Assembly: GCA_963764365.1 (NCBI GenBank)
Contig: CAVXSI010000013.1
Coordinates: forward strand, 1-20,024
Reading direction: 5' to 3'
DNA: 20,024 nucleotides
Source of the DNA: VRUE01 sp963764365
Lineage (GTDB): Bacteria; Actinomycetota; Thermoleophilia; Solirubrobacterales; 70-9
Shown here: positions 1 to 7,547 of the stretch, piece by piece
Position numbering within the stretch: the first letter of the stretch is position 1
Layout: each line of letters starts with the position of its first letter
Notes under the pieces: generated by a model
Seen by the model: only the letters and a program-made list of their open reading frames with translations
What the model was told of the DNA's origin: nothing
Database searches by the model: none
Position numbers and translations under genes: made by a program

Positions 1-3
1 GCC

Positions 4-40
4 ACGCCTGCCCAGGCGTATGCTCGCCTCAACAGGCGAG
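4..40. repeat. Two small adjacent hairpins
   Basis: Two short perfect inverted repeats lie back to back: ACGCCTG/CAGGCGT (4-10 with 13-19) and CTCGCCT/AGGCGAG (23-29 with 34-40, loop CAAC). With the larger hairpin at 48-75 they form a row of three stems. They may be the end of a transcription unit entering from the left edge or extra 3' structure for the minus-strand propeller gene. No T-run follows either one. Confidence 0.4.
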
Positions 41-47
41 TGACTTT

Positions 48-75
48 CGAGGGGCCCGGGAAACCGGGCCCCTCG
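48..75 (-). terminator. 12-bp hairpin after the propeller gene
   Basis: CGAGGGGCCCGG (48-59) pairs perfectly with CCGGGCCCCTCG (64-75) around a GAAA (plus-strand) loop. It begins three bases past the TAA stop of the minus-strand propeller gene, the expected place for a terminator. No T-run follows on the minus strand. The plus side continues TCGTTATT, slightly T-richer, so it could instead, or also, end a plus-strand gene to the left. GC-rich stems without a U-tract are common in high-GC actinobacteria. Confidence 0.6.
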
Positions 76-78
76 TCG

Positions 79-2429
79 TTATTCGAGCGTGGCCACCAGC
101 GATTTGGCGGTGCTCATCGTGACTTTGCAGCTGCCGTTGGAGGTGGATTTGCCGGTGCAGGTGTCGCCACCCGACGCGCCGCTCCATTCGATCGAGCTGG
201 TGCCCGTGCCGAGCGTCGAGCTGAGCGTGACTTCCGTCGCCGTTGGTTCGGTGTAAAAGGGCGACGATGCTTCCCCGCAGGCGTTGAAGCAGTAGATCTG
301 GTTGCCGTGCTGGTGATTTTGGCCTGACCGCCGCCTTGCTTTTCGAGGCTGAGCATGGCCTTGGCATTTTTTTCGAACAGCCCTTCGAGCGAGGAGTCGG
401 CTTCGAGTTTGATCGTGCATTCGACCGTCTGGCCGTCGCAGGCTTCCGCGGAGCCGGTGCCACCGCTGAATTCCACGAAGTGGTGGATCGCGGCGGGCTC
501 ATAGCGGGTGACCGTGACTTCCGTTCCTTTCACGAAGGTGTAGCTGCTGCTCTGGCACTTGGCCGGGCAGACGACGCCGGGGCTCGGCAGCACCTTGAAG
601 ATGCCGGTCTCAGAGCCGGAGGCTTTGGAGACGGACAGCTTGTAGGCCTGTTTGAACTTGACCCCGACTTCTTTGGCTTCTGACATCGTGACTTTGCACT
701 GGCGGCCGGTGGGCGAGGGGCAGCTCTGCCAGGCGTAGAAGACGTAGCCGGCCGCCGGGGAGGCGGTCAGCGTGACTTCTGCGCCTTCTTCGAATTCAGA
801 GGTGCATTCTTCGCCTTTGGGGCCCGAGCAGGTGATCCCGGCCGGGTTGGAGACGACCGTGCCTTCGCCTTCGTTGATGTTGAGGGTGAGGGGGATTTCG
901 CTGATTTCTATGCCGAACTTGCCGATCGAATTCACCCCATTCGAGGTCGCCGCGAACCACAGGTCGCCGCCGGACACGTAGGTGATCGGGCGCACGCCGT
1001 CGAGGCCGTCGATCGGGTAGCGGACGATTTCGTCGTATTTGTTGATCCGGTCGATCGCGTCGGGCCCGCCGTCTGTTACCGTCGAGCCGGAGCAGCTGGG
1101 GATCGCGCCGGACAGCCTTTTGCAGCTCGTCTGGCCGATGCTGGTCATGGCGAGTTCACCGGCAAACCGGACCGTGACATTGAGTTCGGTACTCGTAGTG
1201 GCGACTACGTTGCCGGCACCGTATATGGATTCCAGCGCATTCAGGACTTGGGCGCTGTTTTCGCCGGAGTTGGTCTTGTAGGTGCCGGTTGCACAGCTGG
1301 ATTTGTCTTCGTTGCAGAGTTCGAATTTTTCCCCTTCGGTCCAGTGCACTTCAGGGGTTCCGAAGGTGAAGGACTGCTTCTCGTCGAGGGCGCTGTGGTC
1401 GGTGAACCAGAGTTCGCCTTCGGCCACCGTCAACGTGTAGGGCTTGCTGCCAGTTTCCGCTTTGGGTGTCTTGAGGCCTTCGGAGAAGCATTTGATTTCG
1501 TGGGGGTCGGCGACTTCGATCTTGCAGATTCCCCGGGCGCCTTCCTTGGTTTCCGTGAACCAGATGTCGCCGTCGGGCCCGGCGACTATCCCGGACTTCC
1601 CGGAGAAGGAAGCTTCTCCCCCGGGGACGCTCTGGTAGTTGATCGGGAATTGTTCGACCATGTGGGTGTTCGGGTCGATGCGGCCGATCGTCGACGGCCA
1701 CCCCCCCGTATCGGTGAACCAGAGGGCGTCGTCGGAGCCGGCGACGATCCCTCTCGGCCTGCTGGATTTCGGCAGGCCGGCGGCTTCGGAGAACTCTTCG
1801 ACGCGTTCCCCTTCGGGGGAACTCGGATCGAAGACGCCGATCGCGCGGGTGGCGCCGGTGTCGGTGAACCAGAGCTTGCCTTCGGGGCCGGCGACGATGC
1901 CCTGCGGAGTGCTTTCGGCGTTGCCGCCTTCGGCTTCGATCGAGAACTCTTCCACGGTTCCCGGGCTTGCCGAGTCGATCCGCCCGATCGACGGGGGGGA
2001 GCTGGGGTCACCATGCTTGCCGCGGTCGGTGAACCAGAGGTGCGTGTCGCCTTCGGGACCGGCGGTTATCCCGGTCAGGCGGGCTTCTGGGTTGCATCCG
2101 CTGAGCGTTTCCCCGCAGATGTACTCGGTGATCGCGCCCGCCGGGGTGATCTTGCCGAGGCCCGATACGTCGGAGGACAGGGAGGTGTGGTCGACGAACC
2201 AGACGTTGCCATCCGGCCCCTCGGTCGTATAGTCGATTTCCGCCGCGGGGCGGAGCCCTTCGTCGTAGAAGGTCGGTTCGCCCAGCGGGCCGGCCGAGGC
2301 GAACGCCGGCAGGGCGAGGAGGAAGGCGACGGCCGAGGCCAGGAGCGCTCCGACGGCGCCTCGTCTGCGTAGCTTGCTGGACATTGCCGAGCCGCTGCGC
2401 GGCGGCGATGCGTTCGTGGTGCGTTTCAC
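79..2429 (-). CDS. Secreted Vgb-like beta-propeller protein with InlB-type repeats (frameshifted near its C-terminus)
   Basis: Probable exported surface or secreted protein; substrate unknown. Translation starts at GTG 2427-2429 behind AAAGGAA about 8 nt upstream. Residues 1-46 form a signal peptide (Arg-rich start, hydrophobic core, likely cut at ASA-GP). Seven blade motifs of the type GPDGxxWFTD follow between about residues 71 and 500, the blade number of virginiamycin B lyase (Vgb). I could not identify the Vgb catalytic His/Glu pair, so lyase activity is not claimed. A Cys-containing domain of about 100 residues (about 352-452) sits between blades 6 and 7. Three C-terminal repeats resemble the divergent InlB B-repeat (cysteines and a C-x-V-x-M-x-x-AK signature). 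In the third repeat the frame breaks near base 305: reading continues in one frame to a stop at 114, but the repeat resumes in another frame (GNQIYCFNACGE...) and ends at TAA 79-81 with a typical VTMSTAKSLVATLE tail. One extra base in the CC at 305-306 restores it. Third codon positions carry more A/T than in the neighbours. Confidence 0.85.
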
Positions 2430-2556
2430 GTCCAGTGTTCCTTTCCAGGAGGGCGTAAGTCAGAAACGCTCGTGTACCTGAATCGTGGAGCGCAGTCTCG
2501 CAGGTGCGGAGGTGGGAGTCAACGGTCCCGTGGCAGAAGCGGTTGAGGTCGGCTCG

Positions 2557-2584
2557 GCGGCGGCGGCCCTTTGGCCACCGCCGC
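2557..2584 (-). terminator. Hairpin after the SDR gene
   Basis: GCGGCGG (2557-2563) pairs with CCGCCGC (2578-2584) and GGCC (2565-2568) with GGCC (2573-2576), with one C/A mismatch between the two stems and a 4-nt loop. It starts at the last base of the SDR stop codon on the minus strand. No T-run follows. It separates the SDR gene from the propeller gene's own ribosome-binding site downstream. Confidence 0.4.
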
Positions 2585-3465
2585 TAAGAGTCCGCAAGGA
2601 CGTCTTCCATCCTTCTCGGCTCCACGCCCAGGTCCCGCGCGTCGGCCGTGCCGCGCTCGCTGGTCATCGAGACCTCCATCAGCTCGGCCTCCTCCCAGGT
2701 GGCGAAGACGGCCTCGCCGAAGACCTTGCGGAGGGCGATCAGGCCGCCGCGGACCAGCGGCAGCGGCAGGTGGACGAGCGGGCGGGGGCGGCCGGCGACG
2801 CGGCTGACCAGGTCGGACATCTCGTCGTAGCTGAGCGTCTGCGGCCCGGCCAGCTCGTAGCGGTCGCGGCCGTCGCGATCCAGCGCCGCGAGGGTGCAGC
2901 GGGCGGCGTCCGCGGCCCAGATCGGCTGGAAGCGTGCCCGGCCGCTGCCGGAGACCGGCAGCACCGGCAGGAAGGAGAAGCGTCGCAGCAGGGTCACCCA
3001 GGGGTCGCTGCGGTCGTAGACGATCGACGGCGCGAAGACGATCGTCTCCAGCGGCGAGGAAGCGACGGCGCGCTCGGCCAGCCACTTGGCGCGGAAGAAG
3101 CGGGTGCGCTGGGCGCTCGCCGCGTCGAGCGCGCTGAAGAAGACGAAGCGGCGCACGCCGCTGCGCTCCGCCGCCCGCAGCAGGCGCACCGTCGCCAGCC
3201 CGTTCAGCTCCTCGATCCGGCGCGGCGGCTGGTCGCGGATCGTCGCCGCCAGGTGGACCACCGTGTCGACCCCGCGCAGGGCCTGCCGGACCAGGTAGGG
3301 ATCGGACATCTCGCCGAGGTCGCCGAGGGCGATCTGCACGTCGACCCGGCGGTCGCCGAGCCGCCGCGGCTCGCGCACCAGGCAGCGCACCTCCTCGCCG
3401 CGCTCGAGCAGCAGCGGCAGCAGCCGCGACCCGATGCTTCCCGTCGCCCCGGTCAGTAGCAGCAT
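2584..3465 (-). CDS. NAD(P)-binding SDR-family protein (atypical/NmrA-like epimerase fold)
   Basis: Rossmann-fold protein of 293 residues. The N-terminus carries the dinucleotide-binding motif TGATGSIGS right after the first strand, then LVRE (end of the second strand, where NAD(P) specificity is set), GDL near residue 50 and VVHLAA near residue 70. These are hallmarks of atypical short-chain dehydrogenases related to NDUFA9 and NmrA proteins. No YxxxK catalytic pair is evident; the middle reads RTRFFRAKWLAE, where the Lys is kept but Tyr is not clear. It may therefore bind a nucleotide in a sensor or accessory role rather than act as a dehydrogenase; substrate unknown. ATG at 3463-3465 is preferred because GGGA lies 10 nt upstream and the protein then begins M-L-L-L-T-G. 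An in-frame GTG at 3469-3471 is the alternative. It is divergent from fdxA. Confidence 0.85.
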   Translation of the reverse strand: MLLLTGATGSIGSRLLPLLLERGEEVRCLVREPRRLGDRRVDVQIALGDLGEMSDPYLVRQALRGVDTVVHLAATIRDQPPRRIEELNGLATVRLLRAAERSGVRRFVFFSALDAASAQRTRFFRAKWLAERAVASSPLETIVFAPSIVYDRSDPWVTLLRRFSFLPVLPVSGSGRARFQPIWAADAARCTLAALDRDGRDRYELAGPQTLSYDEMSDLVSRVAGRPRPLVHLPLPLVRGGLIALRKVFGEAVFATWEEAELMEVSMTSERGTADARDLGVEPRRMEDVLADS

Positions 3466-3517
3466 CGGCACATCATCCCGAACGGGCGCCGCGTCATCCC
3501 CCGCGGGCCGGAATCCC

Positions 3518-3523
3518 TAAAAT
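3518..3523 (+). promoter_or_regulatory. Putative -10 element upstream of fdxA
   Basis: TAAAAT is the best -10 match in the SDR/fdxA divergent gap and stands out in GC-rich sequence. It would give fdxA a 5' leader of roughly 65 nt carrying its Shine-Dalgarno. No convincing -35 is visible, so this rests on the -10 alone. Confidence 0.35.
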
Positions 3524-3593
3524 GTCGGCTCGCGCCGGGCGGGGGCCAGTTCCCCCCGGCACCCGCAAAGACGACCCAGGAGATAAGCCCCGA

Positions 3594-3866
3594 ATGACCT
3601 ACGTCATCGCCGAGCCGTGCATAGGCCAGAAGGACAACTCGTGTGTCGAGGTCTGTCCCGTCGACTGCATCCACCCGACGCCTGACGAGCCCGACTACGA
3701 CTCGGTCGAGATGCTCTACATCGACCCCGACGAGTGCATCGACTGCGACGCCTGCGTCGAGGCCTGCCCGGTGGACGCCTGCTTCGCCGAGGACCAGCTC
3801 CCGTCCGAGTGGGCGAAATACGCCCAGGTCAACGCCGAGTACTACAAGAGCAAGAGCGCTGCCTAG
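3594..3866 (+). CDS. fdxA: Seven-iron ferredoxin (3Fe-4S/4Fe-4S)
   Basis: Small cytoplasmic electron carrier of 90 residues. Cysteine spacing is diagnostic of the seven-iron class: C9-x7-C17-x3-C21-P, then C48-x2-C51-x2-C54-x3-C58-P. In this family the first group contributes mainly to the 3Fe-4S cluster and the second mainly to the 4Fe-4S cluster. The very acidic composition fits a ferredoxin. ATG 3594 is chosen because AGGAG (3578-3582) precedes it by about 11 nt and family members begin MTYVI; a longer upstream reading lacks such support. The gene converges on the Mrp-type Fe-S carrier gene 26 bp away. Partner enzymes are not encoded next to it, although the P450 gene 12 kb away is of a type that often uses such ferredoxins (inference only). 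Confidence 0.95.
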   Translation: MTYVIAEPCIGQKDNSCVEVCPVDCIHPTPDEPDYDSVEMLYIDPDECIDCDACVEACPVDACFAEDQLPSEWAKYAQVNAEYYKSKSAA

Positions 3867-3892
3867 CGGCGATTCAACCGGGCTGGCCGGGC

Positions 3893-5050
3893 TCAGCTGC
3901 CGCTCTGGATAACCGGCAGCGGGGTGCCGCCCACCGCGGCGGGCTCGGCGCTCGGCGGGACGCTCTGCAGGACCGGAAGCTCCTGCGGGGTCGCGGCGAC
4001 GATGCCGCGGGCGGCCTGGCGGATCGCCTGCGAGGCGGGTGAGTCGGGCTCGGCGGTGACCAGCGGGGTGCCGTTGTCGGCGTGCTCGCGCAGCGGCTCC
4101 GAGAGCGGGATCTTGCCGAGCAGCGGGATCTCGAGCTCGTCGGCGAGCAGCTGGCCGCCGCCCTCGCCGAAGATCGTCAAGCGCTCGCCGTCGGGGGTGG
4201 TGAAGCCGGACATGTTCTCGATCGCGCCGAGCAGCTCGAGGTCGAACTTGACCGCCATGTCGGCGGCCCGCTTGGCAACCGTCTGCGCCGCCGGCTGCGG
4301 GGTCGTCACCAGCACGAACTTGGCCTGCGGCAGCAGCTGCGAGAGGGTCATCGAGACGTCGCCGGTCCCCGGCGGCAGGTCGAGCAGCAGGTACTCGAGC
4401 TCGCCCCAGGCGACGTCCTCGAGGAACTGCTGGATCGCCTTGTGCAGCATCGGCCCGCGCCAGACGACCGCCGCGTTCTCCTCGACGAAGAAGCCGATCG
4501 ACATCACCTTGACCCCGTCGGCGCCGTCGAGCGGGAGGATCTTGCGCTCGGCGTTGACCTCCGGTTTGCGGTTGACGCCGAGCATGCGCGGGATCGAGTA
4601 GCCGTAGACGTCGCAGTCGAGGGCGCCGGCCGGGTGGCCTTCGGCGGTCAGCGCCGCGGCCAGGTTGGCGGTCATCGTCGACTTGCCGACGCCGCCCTTG
4701 CCGGAGGCGACGCAGATCACGTTCTTGACCTGGGCCAGGGCGCCCTCCGGCAGCTTGCCGCGGCCGAGGGTCTGCTGCAGGCTGCCTTTCTCCTCGTCGG
4801 AGAGGACGTCGAAGCCGACCGCGACCCCGGTGACGCCCTCCAGCTCGGAGACCTGCTGGGCGACCGCCTGTTCGAAGTGGGCGCGGATCGGGCAGCCGGC
4901 GGTGGTCAGCGAGACCACGACCTCGACCTGTCCGTCGTCCTTGACCTCGATCGAGCGGACCATCCCCAGCTCGACGATCGAGCGGCGCAGCTCCGGGTCG
5001 ATCACGGCGCGCAGCTTCTCGGTTATCTGGTCCTGCGTCGGAAGTGGCAT
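3893..5050 (-). CDS. Mrp/NBP35-type iron-sulfur carrier ATPase with N-terminal MIP18 domain
   Basis: P-loop ATPase of 385 residues; the family (ApbC/Mrp/NBP35) binds and transfers Fe-S clusters to apo-proteins in the cytoplasm. Residues 1-85 are an MIP18/DUF59 domain with the conserved Cys in TTAGCP (about residue 53). The ATPase follows, with deviant Walker A SGKGGVGKST (about 116-125) and the family signature DLPPGTGD. The CxxC pair used by many Mrp proteins for cluster binding is absent: the ENMSGFTTPDG stretch where it would sit has no Cys. ATG at 5050 is preferred because CAGAAT ends 7 nt upstream, matching the leaderless spacing seen elsewhere here; ATG at 5059 is possible. Neither has a Shine-Dalgarno. 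The C-terminal 25-30 residues are Pro/Ala/Ser-rich and look disordered. Confidence 0.93.
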   Translation of the reverse strand: MPLPTQDQITEKLRAVIDPELRRSIVELGMVRSIEVKDDGQVEVVVSLTTAGCPIRAHFEQAVAQQVSELEGVTGVAVGFDVLSDEEKGSLQQTLGRGKLPEGALAQVKNVICVASGKGGVGKSTMTANLAAALTAEGHPAGALDCDVYGYSIPRMLGVNRKPEVNAERKILPLDGADGVKVMSIGFFVEENAAVVWRGPMLHKAIQQFLEDVAWGELEYLLLDLPPGTGDVSMTLSQLLPQAKFVLVTTPQPAAQTVAKRAADMAVKFDLELLGAIENMSGFTTPDGERLTIFGEGGGQLLADELEIPLLGKIPLSEPLREHADNGTPLVTAEPDSPASQAIRQAARGIVAATPQELPVLQSVPPSAEPAAVGGTPLPVIQSGS

Positions 5051-5057
5051 CGGGGCC

Positions 5058-5063
5058 ATTCTG
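5058..5063 (-). promoter_or_regulatory. Putative leaderless -10 for the Mrp gene
   Basis: On the minus strand CAGAAT sits 7 nt before the ATG at 5050. It departs from TANNNT only at the first base, and the spacing equals that of other leaderless-type starts in this window. Confidence 0.3.
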
Positions 5064-5166
5064 GCAAACGGCCGCCGCCGCGCCACTGGACGTTCGGGCG
5101 GGAGGGGGGAGAGTTTCCGGCGCTGCGCCCTTGGTCCTCCAGATGTCGTCGAACGAAGGGGGACCG

Positions 5167-7461
5167 ATGTTGGGGATGCGAATCGGGCGCGGCCGGAGCG
5201 TCGCGCTGGGAGTCTGCCTGGCGCTGGCGCTGCTGCTGCTGGCGGCGACCGAGGCGAAGGCCGGCAAGTACGTCGTCTCGGAGTGCGGCTGGCACGTCGA
5301 CACGGACGCCAATTGGGCCGACTCGACCGGCGGGGCGAAGTTCCACCCCGACGCCTACTGCGCATCGCCGCCCGGCGCGGGCGCCTTCGACGGCGTCCAT
5401 CTGAAGAGCTTCACCCGCCCCGATGTCTCGACCGTCTCCGGCACCCGCTTCGCCCGCTGGCGCTGGGAGGCGCCGGCCGGCACCGCGTTCACCCGCGTCA
5501 CCGGCACCTGGTGGCACGCCCTGCACGACGGCTTTCAGCAGCGGGTCGGAGCCGGCACCTGGAGCGGCGGCTTCTCCCCCTTCGCGACCGCCGCCTCCAC
5601 CGACGTCAACCCGAGCAACTTCGCCGCCGGCTTCTCGCCTGGCGTGCCGGCGATCGAGGACCGGCTGCTCTGCGCCAAGCCCGCAAGCAGCTGGTGCAGC
5701 CTCGACCCGGGCTCCTGGTCCTCGGTCCGGGCGATGACCTTCACGCTGGAAGAGAACACGGTGCCGGGGGCGGGGATCGCGGGCGACATGGTCGCCGGCG
5801 GCTGGCGGCGCGGCGGCCAGGGGGCGACGATCTGGGGCGCCGACAGCGGCTCCGGCATCCGCTTCGGCGAAACCCTGCTCGACGGCAACCGGGTGGCCCT
5901 GACCGAGTACGGGTGCGCGATCGCCTGGATCGACGGGGAGCTGCGCGGTACCCGCATGCAGCCCTGCGGCCTCGGCGTCTCCGCCGGCCAGTCCTTCGAC
6001 ACGACCAACTTCAGCGACCGGACGCACTCGCTGGTCCACTGCGTCGTCGACTTCGCCGGCAACCGCGGTTGCACGCCGACGCACTGGGTGTCGATCGACA
6101 ACCACGCCCCGGCGAGCCCGCGCGACTTCGCCGTCGAGGGCGGCGACGGCTGGCGCCGCGCCAATGACTTCGACCTGCGCTGGTCGAACCCCGACCAGGG
6201 ACAGGCGAGCCCGATCGGCGGCGCTTCGCTGCGGCTCTACGGGCCGAGCGGCTTCGACACCGGCAACCGCTACACCGCCGGCCACGACCTGAGCCGGTTC
6301 CAGGACGTCCACCTGCCGACCCCGGGCGTCTACCACGCCCAGGTCTACCTCCGCGACGAGGCCGGCAACGAATCGCCCGGGACTGCAAGCGACATCGTGC
6401 TGCGGCTCGACGACCAGCCGCCAAAGGTCGCCTTCGTCGCACCGGATGGGAACGGGATCCCCGCGACGGTGGGCGCCGGCGTCTCCGACCCGCACTCCGG
6501 CCCGGCGAAGGGCGGAGTCTTCATCCGCCGCCTCGGCAGCGACCGCTGGGTCGAGCTGCCGAGCAAGCTGAAGCCGGGTGCGGCGGCGGGCACGGCGCGG
6601 CTCGTCGCGACGATGCCCGAACAGCTCGAACCCGGCACCTACGTGTTCCGCGCCGACGCGGCCGACGCCGCCGGGAACAAAGCCTCGACGACGCTGCGGG
6701 CGGACGGCAAAGAGATGGCGGTGCGCAAGGCCGAGCCGCCGCCGGCCGCGCGGGACGACTCGTTGACCGACCGGACGCCGCCGGGCAAGGCGAAGGGGCC
6801 GGCGGGCGCGAGGGCGAAGACCCGCGTCTTCGCCCGCCTGCGCTGGCGCCACCGCGGCGGCCCGCGGGTCACCGTCCCCTTCCGCGCCGCCGCGACCGTG
6901 ACCGGCCGCCTGGTCAACGCCGACGGAGCCGGCCTCGCCGGGCGCCGCCTGCGGATCGTCGCGCGGCCCTCGCGCGGCGCTCTCTCCCGCCGCCAGGTCG
7001 GCACCGTCAGCACCGGCTCGCACGGCGGCTTCCACCTCGCCCTGCCGTCGGGACCCTCGCGGCGGATCACCGTCAGCTTTGCCGGTGACGCCGGCCTGGC
7101 CGCTTCGCGGCGGCCGGCTCTGGCGCTGCGTGTGCGCGGCGCGATCTCACTGCACGCCGCCCCGCAGGCCCTGCGAACCGGCGAATCGGTGCGCCTCTGG
7201 GGCCGCGTGCGAGCGCGGGGGGCGCCGCTGCCGCGCCGTGGCAAGCTGGTCGCGATCCAGTACTACGAGGAAGGCGCGCGCCGCTGGCGCCCGGTGCTGG
7301 TCGTCCGCAGCGACCACGGCGGCCGCTTCCGCGCCGCCTATCGCTTCCGCTACGTCAGTGGCACCGCCTCGATCCGCCTGCGCGCGGTCGCCCTCGCCGA
7401 GGAGCGCTGGCCCTACGCGCCCGGCGCCTCGCGGCCACTGGCCGTCCAGGTGAGCGGCTGA
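5167..7461 (+). CDS. Large secreted beta-rich protein, function unknown
   Basis: Exported protein of 764 residues that I cannot assign to a named enzyme family. It starts at ATG 5167 with AAGGGGG about 5 nt upstream. Residues 1-32 are a signal peptide (Arg-rich, Leu/Ala core, likely cut after AKA). The mature N-terminal half (about 33-310) is rich in Trp, Gly and Cys; the CGW and CG/C pairs suggest disulfides outside the cell. A fibronectin/Ig-like segment follows (about 315-460, with WSNPDQGQ and DEAGNES), then a second Ig-like segment with DAAGNK near residue 500. A basic, low-complexity linker (about 515-575) leads to two beta-sandwich modules (about 580-665 and 670-764) of the invasin/carboxypeptidase-regulatory style. 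There is no LPxTG motif or C-terminal anchor. A surface-adhesion or envelope role is plausible but unproven. It is divergent from the Mrp gene. Confidence 0.88.
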   Translation: MLGMRIGRGRSVALGVCLALALLLLAATEAKAGKYVVSECGWHVDTDANWADSTGGAKFHPDAYCASPPGAGAFDGVHLKSFTRPDVSTVSGTRFARWRWEAPAGTAFTRVTGTWWHALHDGFQQRVGAGTWSGGFSPFATAASTDVNPSNFAAGFSPGVPAIEDRLLCAKPASSWCSLDPGSWSSVRAMTFTLEENTVPGAGIAGDMVAGGWRRGGQGATIWGADSGSGIRFGETLLDGNRVALTEYGCAIAWIDGELRGTRMQPCGLGVSAGQSFDTTNFSDRTHSLVHCVVDFAGNRGCTPTHWVSIDNHAPASPRDFAVEGGDGWRRANDFDLRWSNPDQGQASPIGGASLRLYGPSGFDTGNRYTAGHDLSRFQDVHLPTPGVYHAQVYLRDEAGNESPGTASDIVLRLDDQPPKVAFVAPDGNGIPATVGAGVSDPHSGPAKGGVFIRRLGSDRWVELPSKLKPGAAAGTARLVATMPEQLEPGTYVFRADAADAAGNKASTTLRADGKEMAVRKAEPPPAARDDSLTDRTPPGKAKGPAGARAKTRVFARLRWRHRGGPRVTVPFRAAATVTGRLVNADGAGLAGRRLRIVARPSRGALSRRQVGTVSTGSHGGFHLALPSGPSRRITVSFAGDAGLAASRRPALALRVRGAISLHAAPQALRTGESVRLWGRVRARGAPLPRRGKLVAIQYYEEGARRWRPVLVVRSDHGGRFRAAYRFRYVSGTASIRLRAVALAEERWPYAPGASRPLAVQVSG

Positions 7462-7469
7462 CCTCCGGC

Positions 7470-7515
7470 CGGTTGTCGAGTTGTCCCCCTCGCTGTGTGG
7501 ACAACTCGACAACCG
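7470..7515. repeat. Perfect 17-bp inverted repeat before the cyclophilin gene
   Basis: CGGTTGTCGAGTTGTCC (7470-7486) is repeated as its exact reverse complement at 7499-7515, with a 12-nt loop. It starts 8 bp past the stop of the secreted-protein gene and ends 18 bp before the putative -10 of the cyclophilin gene. It could terminate the upstream gene (no T-run follows) or act as an operator over the -35 region. TTGTCCACA, a DnaA-box-like 9-mer, lies on the minus strand at 7496-7504 across the loop and right arm. Confidence 0.8.
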
Positions 7516-7533
7516 TCGCTCGATCGAGGCCGG

Positions 7534-7539
7534 TAGGGT
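7534..7539 (+). promoter_or_regulatory. Putative leaderless -10 for the cyclophilin gene
   Basis: TAGGGT fits the actinobacterial TANNNT -10 and lies 8 nt before ATG 7548, so transcription would begin at or next to the start codon. The intervening sequence has only a weak G-rich stretch as a ribosome-binding site. Confidence 0.5.
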
Positions 7540-7547
7540 GGGGCGCG

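Noticed and set aside
3893..5050. ParA-type partition protein
   Set aside because: The P-loop resembles ParA, but the N-terminal MIP18 domain and DLPPGTGD signature identify Mrp/NBP35; no parB or parS is present.
4082..5404. A 440-codon plus-strand open frame over the Mrp gene
   Set aside because: It has no recognisable domain and runs across the divergent promoter; the Mrp protein with P-loop and signature motifs is the real gene.
7470..7515. Replication origin, because of the DnaA-box-like 9-mer
   Set aside because: Only one full and one partial box are present, with no AT-rich unwinding region and no dnaA, dnaN or gyrase genes nearby.
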